Below are positions 10,787-23,670 of a DNA stretch of 64,000 nt, in pieces. The position numbers were made by a program, and so were the translations under genes. The stretch lies in assembly GCF_000002425.4 (NCBI RefSeq), contig NC_037271.1, forward strand, positions 3,181,404 to 3,245,403, in the 5' to 3' direction. The notes beneath the pieces were generated by a model. It was given only the letters and a program-made list of their open reading frames with translations. It was not told the origin of the DNA and did not search any database. The stretch comes from Physcomitrium patens. Taxonomy: Eukaryota; Streptophyta; Bryopsida; Funariales; Funariaceae. Position 1 is the first letter of the stretch. Every line of letters begins with the position of its first letter.

Positions 10787-13700
10787 ATGGGTGCCGCAGC
10801 AGACTCACAAGCGCTGGGTCTTGCCAAGCTCACCATGGCCGACTCGCTCGGTGGTTCTTCTCGTTGGGTTGATCTCGATCGCCTCCTGGTGCGCCCTGGC
10901 AACCTCGTCGGACCGGGCTTCGAGCCCGGCCCTGAGGTAATTCCTCTTCTTTTTTGGCTCACCAATTTCAGCTCATTGTGGTTGTATCTGGACAGTTTCG
11001 TGTATGACTGTAGTGATTGGGTGGATTGTATTGGCGATCTACTTATAGTTTGTAGAGTAGAGCATTATTCATGATTTTGAAAAAAAGAAAAAAGGTAACA
11101 AAAATTTTGAAATATGATTTGTAAGATTTGACCTGATTTTGAGTATTGAGTGATTGCGTTGAGTTTAGAAGAGCCCTTGTACTGGGTTGTTGTGGTCGCT
11201 GAAGATTCTTATAAGTATGTGGTCGAAGCTCGCATGTGTGCGAGTAGCATGTAGGTGTTGTCTTCGTGAATGCATGGATTGTTGCTGATCGTTGTGATGG
11301 GAGGTGATGGAAAATGGATTTGATTCAGAGCATCATCATCAGCTTGTTTGTAAGCGGATTGGGATGCTAGTAACAATCAAGGTCTTTAATGGATCGCTTT
11401 AGAGTATGTTTGAATCGTTGATGCCGTGACAAGTAAGGAATTCCGAGTGAGCATATGTCACTGCAGATAAAGTTCGTGTTTAAGGCTACACGATTATATC
11501 AACATTCTTGGTTTTCGAGTCCGTTAGTAGGGTAGAGAATATTGCTGTCTTCTTGTATTCTGGCTTGTTTTTTGAGTTCTTACGAATTAGGGTTGTGTTT
11601 ATGTGGCAATGAGTGGCAAATCGTCGTCAAAACCGTCCATTCTACATCGCATTTTTTACTTGAGTGTACTGGAGTTTCTTAATGTTGATCTGAAAATGCA
11701 CCCTCATGTGTTAACAATGAGCGTGTGTATCCTGTGTTTTGACTTTCTGAGCTGGAAGTGGACTTAAAGGACGGGCACTGAAACAACTTTGTTTTTCGTC
11801 GAAGAAGTAGGCATATGCTAACTTGTGACCTGGTCAGTGTTATCCTGGTTATAAGCTCTACCTGGTTTTGGTGGGTTGCAGCTACTCGAGTCGCTGCAGA
11901 ATGATTTTCGAGTGCTGGTGATTGGAGCGGGGGGTCTGGGATGCGAGCTTCTCAAAGACCTTGCTCTGTCAGGGTTTGGTCTCATTCATGTCATTGATAT
12001 GGACACTATCGACGTGTCCAACCTCAATCGACAATTTCTTTTTAGGTCTGCGCTCTCTCCAATAAATTTAGGATATTTATTCGTGAGCTCAGCTCATCTA
12101 GTTTTCACACAATATTTTATTTGAGGATTTTACGTTTTCTTGACTAGCTGTTTAGGGCTTTAGTGTCATTTAATGTTGGGGTTGGTTGAGCATCGAGATG
12201 GGTCCTAAATTTGATTTTGTGAAAATACTACTTCAATGATTCTTTTCCTTTTGTTGACAAAGTGGCTTCTTCACGCCGAATTGCCGAAGAAGCGATTTTC
12301 TCGTAGGTGCCTTTCTGTCTTGGAATTCACAGATTTGGGGTGTATGACATTGACAAAAATAAGTTGTGCTCACTGTTTGACCACCTAATTTACAACAATC
12401 TCGTATTTATGTTACCATAATTTTAATAAGGAAGCTTTCATCAACCTAAACCTCACTGTTTTCTATGCAGAATTCAAGATGTTGGGAAACCAAAAGCTGA
12501 GGTAGCTGCTGCAAGGGTGATGCAAAGAGTGAAAGGTGTTACAGTGGTTCCTCATTTTTGCAGAATAGAGGAGAAAGATGTTTCATTCTATCAAGACTTT
12601 CAAATCATCGTCTTGGGCCTGGACTCCATTGAAGCTCGAAGCTACATCAACTCTGTTGTCTGTGGATTTTTAGGTCAGTTGGATAATATTTTACTCCACA
12701 GGGATTGGATATTTTTATGTCATTGAACAGTATTTCTCAAGTTTGTATACTTGTAAATTATGTCCAGTTTATATGTACTTGAACATAGTATTGATACTTA
12801 TATCATAACCCCTTCTCAGACCTGGTTTGTGCATTCTTCTGCTCCCAATGTGGTGTGGGGTGGCAGGGCAGTTCTTTTGAAAGTTTTACCCTCTTTCCAC
12901 ATGCAATTTGAAGCTATAGTTTAGCGACTAGATCTCTGTATTTGTATTGCTGTTAATTTACTGATGTCTGTATGTGTGCTCTTTCCTGGGATTTCGAAGT
13001 TTATGAAGAAGATGGTTCTCCAGACATGACCACTATTAAGCCTCTGGTGGATGGTGGCACTGAAGGGTTCAGAGGCCATGCCCGTGTCATTTATCCTGGG
13101 CTGACACCTTGTTTCCATTGTTCTCTTTGGCTATTTCCTCCTCAAGTCACGTTTCCACTCTGCACTTTAGCTGAGACTCCTCGATCACCAGCTCATTGCA
13201 TCGAGTACGCCCATCTCATTCAATGGGGTCAGGTAGACCAGTTGAACTCAAAGTTTACTTTTACTCTATTTATTGTTTTTATTTTGGTTTGGAATATAGC
13301 ATCCGGTTTGACATAAAAAAATTACTAATCTGGCTTTCTTACATGAAAGGAATGCGCTTGCATTGTATCTGATAAAGAAAGTGCTACGCTAGAATGACCT
13401 GCATTGTGCACCATAGAATTTCTAATATATGTTATAGTAATTGCAGGAACGACAAGGAGAGACGTTTGATGCAGATAACCCTGAGCATATGAAATGGATC
13501 TATGATCAGGTGTGATTATCTTTTTGCTTGGGATTGCAACGATGGTCGTAACGATGTTATGGTGAATTTGAATAAGATAACACGCACGCCTTGTTATATT
13601 GCTGTAATTTTCTACGATGGAATTTAGCAATCAGTTTTAACTCAAGTACTCTCTATTCAAGTCTATTTTTGGGGACAAAAAACTTGTTTCTAGTCAGAAT

Positions 13701-14790
13701 TTTTTATTTTATTTTAAGAGTTGTATTTAGCTTTTCATTAACGACTTCTGAGACATCTGGTCGTAGGCTTTGAAGCGGGGAGCACAATTCAACATAAGTG
13801 GAATAACATATTCTCTTACTCAGGTCTGTAGTCTCCATCCACAACTTCTTTAGCTACATGTTTACTGAGGCTTGAAAGAACATTCTGAACAAGCTACCTG
13901 CGTTCTCAAGGCTTGTTTATGTCTTATACCAGGGAGTCGTGAAAAATATCGTGCCTGCTATTGCTTCGACAAATGCTATAGTAGCGGCTACATGTGCTTT
14001 GGAAATCCTCAAGATAGCTACCATGTTCAGCACAGGCATGGACGTGTACATGCAGTACGTATCTTCTTCCTGATGCATTGCCTCCGACAGTTATTAAAAA
14101 GAATATTGGTTCTGAAACTGTTTTTGTAGATGAATTTTTCTGATGCGAGATGTCTCACTTGTTCCTAGTGATAGGGACAAGTTAATTCTTGCCCTCTGCA
14201 AGGACATTTATCTGCAGTAAGCTCTGCGCTGAACTTGGCTCCAAACTTTCACTGTTGAAGAGAACTGTCATTACAGCTTATTGACCTGCAGGTATACGGG
14301 GACAGAAGGAATTTACATGCGGACCGTGCCGCACGATAAAGATCCCAACTGCACCATGTGCAGCGCAGGAGTTCCTGTCGACGTTGACAATACCATTACG
14401 TTGCAAAAGGTATTGTTCTTTTTCTAAGATTATTGTTAAGTAAAGTATTGATGGTCGATACGTGGATTTGTTCCCCGTATCTTCTCCATTCTGAACATGT
14501 TTCAACTTTCGCAGTTCATCGATCAACTCCTGAAGGATTCGAGATTCAAGCTGAAATTGTCAAAGCCAAGTGTGTCATATCATGGCACCAACCTCTACAT
14601 GCAGGCACCTCCTGTTTTGGAGGAAATGACCCGACCAAATTTGCAGCTGCCTCTTCTTGGCCTTATGGATGGCAACACATCTGGGGTGTTAAATATCAAT
14701 GACAGAAGATTAACTGGAGTTTTGCGAGTGCGTGTCACATTTAAGGAGGGGCCGGATTCAGTAGACATGGATACAGTTGGAGGGGTTTGA
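10787..14790 (+). CDS. ECR1: NEDD8-activating enzyme E1 catalytic subunit (UBA3/ECR1)
   Basis: Adenylates the C-terminus of NEDD8/RUB with its partner AXR1/ULA1 and passes it as a thioester to the E2 (RCE1/UBC12); this is the first step of cullin neddylation. The model has nine exons: 10787-10936, 11882-12045, 12471-12673, 13000-13232, 13447-13509, 13767-13823, 13933-14054, 14292-14409 and 14515-14790. All introns are GT-AG and the frame closes to 461 aa. Visible motifs are '[15 protein letters not shown]' (exon 1), the ATP-binding '[21 protein letters not shown]' loop (exon 2), '[17 protein letters not shown]' (exons 2-3), and '[16 protein letters not shown]' followed by the catalytic Cys in '[10 protein letters not shown]' (exon 4). 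'[16 protein letters not shown]' is in exon 7 and the C-terminal E2-binding fold with '[16 protein letters not shown]' in exon 9. The usual zinc-site cysteines appear as [11 protein letters not shown] second in-frame ATG at 10835 (MADSLGGSS) matches plant homologues better and could be the true start. Confidence 0.95.
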
Positions 14791-16900
14791 TGTACCTTCT
14801 ACAACCCCTTGAATCAACTTTGCTGAGTGTAAATTCTTTGCTCTTTCATGATATTTCCATGCTTTTTGTTGCACGACTATTATTGGGCTACGAGTGCAAC
14901 ATATATATTTGAGGTGGACTTGCTAAAATTGGATATTGAATCTGCTAAAATTGTTTTCCACCAATACTAAGGTGAAGTTTGAGTTATAAACTAGAAGTGG
15001 GTACAGACACTGTAGGACTGTCTTCATAAGATCTTTAAATTGGGGTGTTACATGTATACAATTGTTTGAGTATTTATAGTTAGTAAATTTTGTTTTTCCA
15101 GAAGACTTGAATCATGTGGTTTAATTTTTATGTCAATGGAATTGTCTGGGAACATGTAGAATGAAAAACGAATGAATTTGGAAATGAACTCATTGCTAAG
15201 AAATAAACATTGCGATAAATGAACTGAACATTCAAAAAAAGATGAAAACAAAGTTGAACATTGAAATAAAGGTCAATTGTACTTGCTTTAGTATAGTTTA
15301 TGTATTAAACATAAGTTAAGTTAATCTTAACGGATAAAAAGTGATGTAATTTCACTAATACATAATACATGTTGCATATAGCTTATAAATCAATCTTTAC
15401 AAATTTACATCCATTATTTTGAGTAGCTTTGAATTAATAAAATTTGTAGAACTCTCTTTAAAATTACGTTTGACTCAAAAAAATAAAAAACACCCAATTT
15501 CAACAATTTATTTTGGATTTTGAAATTGCAAATTAGTATTAAAAATACACTTTGACAAAGACTGATTATTCTTATTTATCAATGTTTTGTTAAAACTACC
15601 ATCAAGTATATTTTAAAGTTTTTTTAATAAAAAATTTACAGAAAAGATTTGAAATCAATATAACTGAACAGTAAGTAGCAATATTCAACAGTTAGATAAA
15701 CCAAATCAGATTTGTATTGAACAATTAAAAAAAAAAACAAAAAAAAAAAAATCATGAAGAAGATTATACTATATGTTATATTTTTAGAATGACATTTACA
15801 CTATAGAATTTCATGACAAGTTAATATTACATATTGACCATAATTTGCATAACACTATAATAAAAGCCCTTTATTAGAAAAGAATTTAAAATCATTCAAA
15901 TAGAAGAGAATTAGAATTTAGATTTGGATGTAAAAAGTGGTATGTGAAGTCTAAGAAAATAATTTTTGAAGGCCTTAAAGATTATAAATAAATAAATAAA
16001 TAAATAAATTCAAAAAATCTAAATATTAAATAACATGAACTTATAGTATATAATTTTTAATGTATTTTTTTTGAATATATGTATTATCAATCAAGAATCA
16101 CACAACATCTACTCTTATGAGATTCCTTTTAATGCCATTTCATTTACAAATCCATCTTGCAGATTCATATTTTAATATTCTTCCAAACATTTCTCACAAT
16201 TTCAATAATAATAAGTAAAAACACCATTTATTCATGTATATCTTATATACTTAAGTAATTATGCCCCGTATCAGTCTATTTCCATGATGATATTATAGAA
16301 AGTTTACCTTTGTTTCCATATTGATCATATATATTTCTTTGATGATATATGTTTTTATCCATATATTTGTTTCATGTTTTTAAATAGTTGCATTTCATAT
16401 TTCCTTCCTGTATCATTTGTACAGTTTTATGCATTTTCTATTTCATGTATGTATGCATATATGTGTATATTTATATATAGTTCCCTTTTGAGTAGTGCTA
16501 ATGAAATATGTTAGTGTAATTCTTGGTTACATTGTTTGCACAGTGATTCATATTACATATTATTATACAACAATAACTTTCTCTAACACATTGAAGTGAT
16601 GGCCTCTAATCCTAGTATATATCCATATACATATATATATATATATATATAGATGTATAAACACACACACACATATAAAATCAACCAAAAGTTAAGGATG
16701 AATTTGTGCACAGTAACAATCATCCTAATGCTGATCGAAAACACCTCATGGCAACTCGATTCAGTTTCGGACACCGTCTATCCATAAATTGATGTGTATG
16801 AATCAACACACACACACACACAGAGACATTCAAATACACATAAACATGAATAAAAGCAAGGGGGTCATCGTCATGTAGAGAAGAGTGAACGCACAGGCAA
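14791..16900. other. AT-rich spacer after ECR1
   Basis: The first few hundred bases are the probable ECR1 3' UTR. The rest is AT-rich with an AAAT tetranucleotide run at about 15987-16008 and long A/T runs. No coding region was found. Confidence 0.6.
16625..16672. repeat. (TA)n and (CA)n microsatellites
   Basis: A TA dinucleotide run at about 16630-16651, followed within 15 bp by an ACACAC run. A further ACAC run lies at about 16807-16822. Confidence 0.8.
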
Positions 16901-17999
16901 ATTAAGAGATCAGAGCAAACATGACAACAGCGGAGTTCAACTTCAAAACATTAATGCCACGACTAACCAAGCTCAGCAGATCCGCACACCAACACTGCAA
17001 ACACAAAGCTGGATGGAGGAGGAGTGGATTGGATTCTAAACAAGGAGAACCCGAAGCTGAGCAGCAAGATGAAGGGAGGGAGGATTGCTCATCATCGGCA
17101 ACGCACTGTCCCAGCAGGGCAGAGATTAATACGCTGGGGGAGGTGGACTCGACGTGATTGTGAAGCTTGAGGGCCTGATTTGCTTCACTTGGGGGCATTG
17201 AATGGAAATGGGGGCTCCCTGTCTCCTGGCTGTAAGTTTGATGCGATGGGGAAGACATCGGCAACCATAACAATAATTGCATTTTCCCCTTCTTTTTTTT
17301 TCTTTTTTTTCTTTTTTTTTTTCAATGTGTTTGTTAGACCCACTGATTCGAGACGAGGCCGATTACACACTAGACGTGTCCGACTGGAGGTCGTGGTGCA
17401 ACTGCAAGCAGATTCTTCACTGGAAATCACTGCAGGTTCACACCTACTTAGTGAACACCGCCGCCGCTTGTTATTCCAGTCCCTGAACTTGGCCGTCGTA
17501 TGCATTGTGTGCTAGTTGAGGTGAACATGCTCATGTTGTTAAGAAAACGATATGTATGATATTATCTGCAGTGGTGTTGTTTTGTTTTGTTTTGTTCTGA
17601 TTTTTTGTTTTTTTCATCTGAGCTGGAAGTATGTGTGAGTTGCGGACAGGTTGCGCACCGGTTTCTCTATAGAGAGCTGTCAGTTATGAACTCGGAGAAG
17701 TTAGTCAGTCGTCGAAGCAATGCAGATCGGCAGCAGCATCTGTTATAAAACTTGTGGAAGTGTGAGGTTGTGACTCAACGTTGCAGGTCGGAGGAACAGA
17801 AACGGCTCTGGATCTAGATTGCTGTATTGTTGAGACTGGGATCTTTGGGTATCTGACCTCCCGGTCGAATGAGATCAGAAACAGTATTATGTGATCTTTC
17901 AACCATTTCTAGATATATGTACTGGCTCCATCCTGTTTGACGTGACTAGCTATCTATCCAGGTTATAGAGTTGATCGCCTGTGTTGGACTTGAAACATC
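16900..17999 (+). promoter_or_regulatory. Probable promoter and long 5' leader of the KNOX gene
   Basis: The composition rises from AT-rich to balanced at about 16870 and stays so to the KNOX start at 18000, with no recognisable protein. It contains a pyrimidine tract (T8CT8CT9-like) at about 17291-17322 and several short ATG-initiated frames (for example 78 codons from 16921 and 111 codons from 17180). These would act as upstream ORFs if this stretch is transcribed. The transcription start cannot be placed from sequence. Confidence 0.35.
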
Positions 18000-20900
18000 A
18001 TGGGAGGGAAGGAGGAAGAGTACTGTCTGGGCAAGCTGGAGACCATGCCAGATAATGAGAATGACAGTCCCTTTCCCGAGGGTTCCCATATAGGCTCTTT
18101 GAGAGATTTCTGGAGGGCATCTAGCGGAATTTCCAACCAGAATGATCGACTCCTGCAAGGTGTGTTCGCCGAGATATCTGACAAGTTTTGCAACAATATC
18201 TGCAAGTGATGATCACAGAATTGTCACATTTCGATGCGCATCAGTATTGCCATCTGGTTTCTTTCGAATTTCCCTTTATGATCACACCAAAAAGTTTGCT
18301 TCATTCTGTTGTGCTAGATACGCATGAACCGGGACATGGTGGGCATCGTTTCGTCCGCTTCAGCCGTCTCGAGGAGAATCCACGACTCGAGTCTTACATT
18401 GCGTCGACTGGAGAGCTAGCGGGCTGGGTGGAGAAGTCTGCTTCTGTGGAAGCAACCCGGTCCAGTTTGCAATTATCTCAATCCCAGGCGTTCTTCGAGC
18501 AGTATTCTACTCAGTACCCACAGTCGGACATATCCTCAAGCTCGCAAGCTGACATATCTGCTCATGACTACTTGAACATTTTCAAAGGCACACATGCCCA
18601 AGCAAAGGCCGATATGAAGCCCAGAATCACTCAGTTTATGATTCCTGTCCAAAACCAACTTGAGGCGGGGAGCTATTTGTTACCTCATATGGCACACGAC
18701 GACAGCAACAACTTTTCAACTTCCAGTAATATAGGGCGGGCCACGCAATCTCTGTGTACCATGCACCAAGACATGGAGACACTCAGGCAGGTCCCCAAAT
18801 CTAATGACCTCTTGATAGCCATCACAGCTTCTGCGGCAGCTGCCGTTAACCAGGAACGTGGGTCGGGGTCCGAGACTGGGCAACATGATCGTGACGACGA
18901 TGAGAAGAACAAAGCTACCGATCGGGCAAGTTGATCGAAAGATTCTTACAAAATGGGTCATTCCGTAGTACAGAAGTGCGCTGCTCTCAAACAGTTGATG
19001 TTACACGGTTAGGTGTGTTAAGAGAATCGCACCAGTTATCCAGACCATGAAATTTCTTTTGTGTTTCACAGGGTAAATTACCCGAAAATGAGGAAGAACA
19101 GCTGCTCAGGGATGCCATCGTTGACCATCCTCTCTATCCAGAGTTAGTCGTCGCACACATCAGTATCTTCAAGGCCCGTCCTCGACTCTCTGTTCAATCT
19201 TTTGACTGATTCATTGTACCCTTCAGCCTTCATCTGAAATTCCTTACGCTGATGAGTGATACTCAGCGAGCCCTTTAAATTTGCAACCTGAGGGAAATTG
19301 TTGTTTTGGTTGGTAATTCACTGCAGATTGGTGCGCCGAAAGGTCTTCTTATCAAACTAGACGAGATGGAGAAGAAGTTCCAACGATTCCAATACGGAGA
19401 ATCATCTTGGAACGTCTTACATGTTACGAAATTTGGCCAGGATCCTTCACTTGATTTCTTCATGGTATTTTCGTGATCCTAAACTCAGCGTTATCAGAAC
19501 TCGTCCATTTTGACATTTTGACATTATCACATTTTGATGTTTCGCGGAATGCCAAACAGAATAGGTGTTGCTCTGGAAGCATTTTGTTGAGTTTCCACAT
19601 GAACTGGTGCAATACAGCGTTGGCATGAATTTTTTGTGTTGGGAACTTGTCAATGTTCATGGCAGCCGCAATTGATTTTCTCTCGGTTTCACTTTGCTCA
19701 CATTAGTGGTATTCCAACTGTTTTTACCACAGAGATCGTACATAGACTTGCTAACAAAATTTCGAGAGGATTTGGAGAACCCTTACAACAAATTCGCGCA
19801 GTATAAGGATAAGGTTACCAAGGATTTGGAAGATCTTTGCGGCCACTATATTGAAAGTAAGTCTCTCTCTTGTTCCTGCTCATCACAAAATATTGTGTTA
19901 CCTAGTCCCAATTCTCCGCAGCCTTTACCTTCTTTACAAACTTAACGCAAGGGTTCTTCTAAATTAGCGATAGTACCGTCTCGGGTCCTCAGCGTTGCAG
20001 TTCGTGTGCCGTCCTCCTTGGAAATGAGGCTATCTGGCCTATTTGACTGTCCCCTGAAAGTCCTGCGGTACAGAACATGGGAAAATTCCCAAGTCTGTTG
20101 AACCTGACTGGAACAGTGACAACCGCATCTAGCATCCCCATCAGTCCTCTTCTTTTCCTGCAGTGTGGCGGAAGATAATTCAGACTTCCATGTAGGTCTC
20201 TGTAAAGATCTTTACATCAGTTGAGAGTATCAACGCTATTGATTTGAGTAGAATTGAAATGTTTCAATCAGACAAGATGGGTACCTGAGCATACTGCTAG
20301 GAGAATTAACTTGATAAGCACAGCGGATGGGAGTTAAAGCTCATTCTGTACTGTAACTCATCACTTCATCACTTGACGTGAAAGATGTACGTCTATTAGA
20401 CTGGAGATAGAGAGATATCAGAATTGCTGTCAGTCCTGATGTCAGAATGACCGAAAGTACTACCACACCTCTAATCTATCAGGAACCATTCCCTTAATCC
20501 AAGAATTGGTTTAAGAATTAAAAAAAAAAAAAAAAACACACGTTTCTTTGTTTGTATTAGTACGTGTTTGCAAACTACGAACAGTTACAAAGATCCCAGA
20601 ATTTTCTTATTGCTTTTCAGCGCCACATTAGGGGGGATATCGAAAACCGAGGGATCTAGCTAAGAAAGGCACAGTGCACCAAAGGCGGAGTTCATTGGGC
20701 TGCGGTGAGAGCATTCAGATTTTACAAAACTCCACGTGATTCTGAAGTGGAATCTGTTCCCCTCTCAAGAGTTCCTTCCGCGATATTGGCATATTAGTAC
20801 ATCAATTCATGCTTACATATGTTCATATATCTAATCAATACTCCACACTCTCAAGCAGACATGGTTCCTCGCGTTAACCATCCGCTTGACCAGGACACGG

Positions 20901-21794
20901 GCTATTAATTATGGAAACAAAACCCAGATTAACTATACGGGTTGTATTATGTTTAGAATGAACTGACTCGAAGTCTGGAAATGTGCAGCTACACCGGATG
21001 AGGAAGATAACTTCGGGTCTGATATTGGCACCAAAGATATGTCACAAGACCTCAATGATCTGGAGATACTGGGTGAGGAGAACCTGATGTATACTGCAGA
21101 CATAGACGAGAGCATAGTAATCGATCCTGACGCAGCGGACGAAGAACTCAAGAAAATGCTGAGGTTGAAATACGGTAAGCACATTGCAGGTCTAAAAGCT
21201 GAGTTTAACCGTGTGCGCAAGAAAGGGAAGCTGCCCACCAATGCTCGTCAGATCTTGAAGGACTGGTTTAGCCGTCATTCTTACTGGCCTTATCCTTCGG
21301 TACGCTCATATTCTACTTGTACACTCCCCTTCTCATTGTAAAGTTGGGACCTCACTGATGAAATGTCTGAACAAAATGACCATACATCTATCAGTAGAAG
21401 TTGCATTAATGTGGTGGTTAACGCCATGCATTCACCTGGAAACTAACACCCCCTGAACGACTCCCTGTGAACAATGTGTGACTGCAAACGATGCAAAGCC
21501 ATTCAATATTTGTTTTCAAAGAGAATTAATAAATATAAATATGATAGATGGACATTGTTCCCCATGCCGCTCCGATTTTTAACCTCTGAAGCTCATTCTG
21601 GGCAGGAAATGGAAAAAGCATACCTGCAGCGACTCTGTGGCTTAAATTTGAAGCAAATCAACAACTGGTTCATCAATGAGCGCAAGCGACACTGGAGCTG
21701 CGAGGGTAAATGTATGTACCCCAACACAAAGTTTTACCCCCGCGATGGCCACGTCGATCCCAACAATCATGGTGAGGGTTATCTGGAGCAGTAA
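18000..21794 (+). CDS. Class I KNOX homeobox (TALE) transcription factor
   Basis: A DNA-binding nuclear regulator of meristem or sporophyte development by family. The seven-exon model is 18000-18159, 18318-18925, 19072-19173, 19327-19464, 19733-19856, 20989-21299 and 21606-21794, about 543 aa. KNOX1 spans exons 3-4 ([34 protein letters not shown]). KNOX2 is in exon 5 ([20 protein letters not shown]). The ELK segment and homeodomain are in exons 6-7 ([56 protein letters not shown]). The intron after WPYPS is the conserved KNOX homeodomain intron. The ELK plus KKGKLP pattern is class I, like moss MKN2/4/5; the divergence suggests an MKN5-like gene, but the paralogue is not proven. Intron 2 needs a GC donor (CGG|GCAAGT). 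Intron 3 needs either a GC donor after AAG at 19173 or a weak GT at 19192 that adds six residues. Exon 2 encodes a long Ser/Gln/Asp-rich region without a recognised fold. Confidence 0.88.
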
Positions 21795-22584
21795 GAGCTG
21801 ACGTAAATATACCCCTGGTTGACACAACCCATGGGTGTCGAAGTGCAAGTAAAGTCCCACTTGATACGTCATTTTGAAATCTTCCTGTATAAAATTATAC
21901 ACGTCAAAGAAGTCCATTAGCGGTTCCTGAGGTCTGTCACGTCCTGAAGACAAGTACATGCCTTCTAGAGGTAACTAGCATCAGACTGGAAAAAGTCAGG
22001 AACATCAATTGCAGATCTTTGTGATCAACTTCTTTCGCATGCAAACTAAGTGCCATGTGCATGAGCTATCCTCGCATTACTAATGGGTGAATCCGTATAT
22101 TACCTACTCTTGAGCATGCAATTGGTCAAATCAGCATTACTGCCTGAGACGGCATTTGCATGCACATCTGCTCAATATCCCCGTAGACGTTCGTCCACCA
22201 GAATCATGACCTTTTGCCAAGTTATTGAATCCAAAGAATTGTACTTGCAACAGAAACATCTTCATCAACTTCAAGTGAAGAATATTACATCATACTGGTT
22301 GTTACCGAATTGAAACCAATACTTGGACAAGTATGAAACTTGAAATCCGCAACATGTACATGCTGTAAAGACTTGAGAGATGTCTGACTGGGAAAGACCA
22401 TGCCTAAAAAGGGTAATACAATATTCATCAGTCAGGCTGTTCTATTTAGGAGGTCGCTCAGCGCAATCAAGCATCTTCGATAGTTACATTCCACACCAAC
22501 ATTGCAAAATTAAATCCTAACATTCTGAGTCTTCAAAAGGTTCCTAAATATTCAAGAAGCTTGAGCTTTGGCAGCAATCTTCTG
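21795..22584. other. KNOX 3' flank, convergent with the SRP14 remnant
   Basis: Probable 3' UTR and spacer between two genes that point toward each other. No coding sequence was recognised. Confidence 0.5.
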
Positions 22585-23670
22585 TCAGTTTTTTTCCTTT
22601 TGCTTAAAAGAATTCATGTGTGCCTTCAAAACAGTTGCATACGAAGCTTGAAACCTCTAGTGGTCCTTGGCCGTGAGCTGCAAACATGAAATCGAACCTC
22701 AAACATACATCCTACAAGGACATGAAAACTCGACCATCAGTTGTTGTCAAGAGATAGCAATACTCTTATGAATCACCAAACAGAGAAAGAAACAGTAGGC
22801 ACCAAATCATCAAGCATTTTCAGTCACAATCAAGAAGAAAGTGAACTCTGGTGCAGAACGAGAGAACTTACAGAACAGCAAAGCTTTCTCTTGCCATTTG
22901 CAGCACGTACCTAACGTCAGTATTCTCTAAGGCTTCAGACGTCTGGGCATGTTTTTCTTCAATAGTTTTACTTCTCTTCTGCCACTGAGAACAGCTGCAA
23001 CAACGACAGAGAAAAAATGAGGTAACTATCATCAGACAAAAGGGTACAAGAATCCTCAAGAAGATTATAGGTACGTCAAAATCATAACTAACTAAGCAAA
23101 AACAAATCTAGCCTGTAACAAAAACCTAACTGAGCTACAAGAAGACATGCACATCGTCTAAGTGTGACGCATACAGTGCCCGACTTTTCGTGTGCTCGTA
23201 TAGTTTAGTTAGCTCGTTCAAGAAGGGATCTAATTCTAAAAGAACCTGCATCAATGTACGCATAAGTACAAAGGTTCTCAAGAAGTCTGCGGACAATTAA
23301 ATCAGAGCAAAAACAATTCTGCACGGGCTAATCGGGAGCTATCCTCATAACTTAATTATCAGATACTTCATTCTTCAGACAAAAACATCGTTCCGATCGT
23401 TGACCATGTTCCACAAATGCAAAACCATTCAAAACCAAACCTTAATTTATTGATGACGATAGAAACCACTTATCTCTACTGTCCCCTGCGCCACCATAGC
23501 TATGCTAAAGAATGAAACTAAGAAAACCAGGATAGACGCGAAAGCGTAATCGCCCATCGTTGCATACCCGCATGTGATGATTCAACTCAACCAGAACCTA
23601 GAATCACTTAAGGCATCCAAGGGGATTCAGATGGGTTATATGCAGGAGAAAGAAAGACGAGACATACCAT
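22585..23670 (-). pseudogene. SRP14: SRP14 (signal recognition particle 14 kDa) pseudogene with introns retained
   Basis: SRP14 normally pairs with SRP9 on the Alu domain of SRP RNA and slows translation elongation. Remnants lie in gene order on the minus strand. The ATG is at 23668-23670, directly before a GTATGT donor. Exon 23245-23175 encodes VLLELDPFLNELTKLYEHTK (with the ATG: MVLLELDPFL, the SRP14 N-terminus). Exon 22994-22872 has KRSKTIEEK followed by poorly conserved sequence. A segment at about 22765-22715 reads EYCYLLTTTDG, recalling the family YRCLIRATDG. The last exon 22677-22585 reads 'TAKDH' stop 'RFQASYATVLKAHMNSFKQK'. A TAG at 22657-22659 replaces the expected Gln, another TAG follows the TTTDG segment, and the basic tail is lost. 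Retained introns show it arose by DNA duplication, not retroposition. Confidence 0.68.

Noticed and set aside
10833..10840. Calling the second ATG (10835) as the definite ECR1 start
   Set aside because: It resembles plant homologues, but the upstream in-frame ATG at 10787 cannot be excluded from sequence; kept as an alternative only.
17185..17515. Coding exon in the KNOX upstream region
   Set aside because: The frames run through a T-rich tract (poly-Phe or poly-Lys on the two strands) and do not splice sensibly to 18000.
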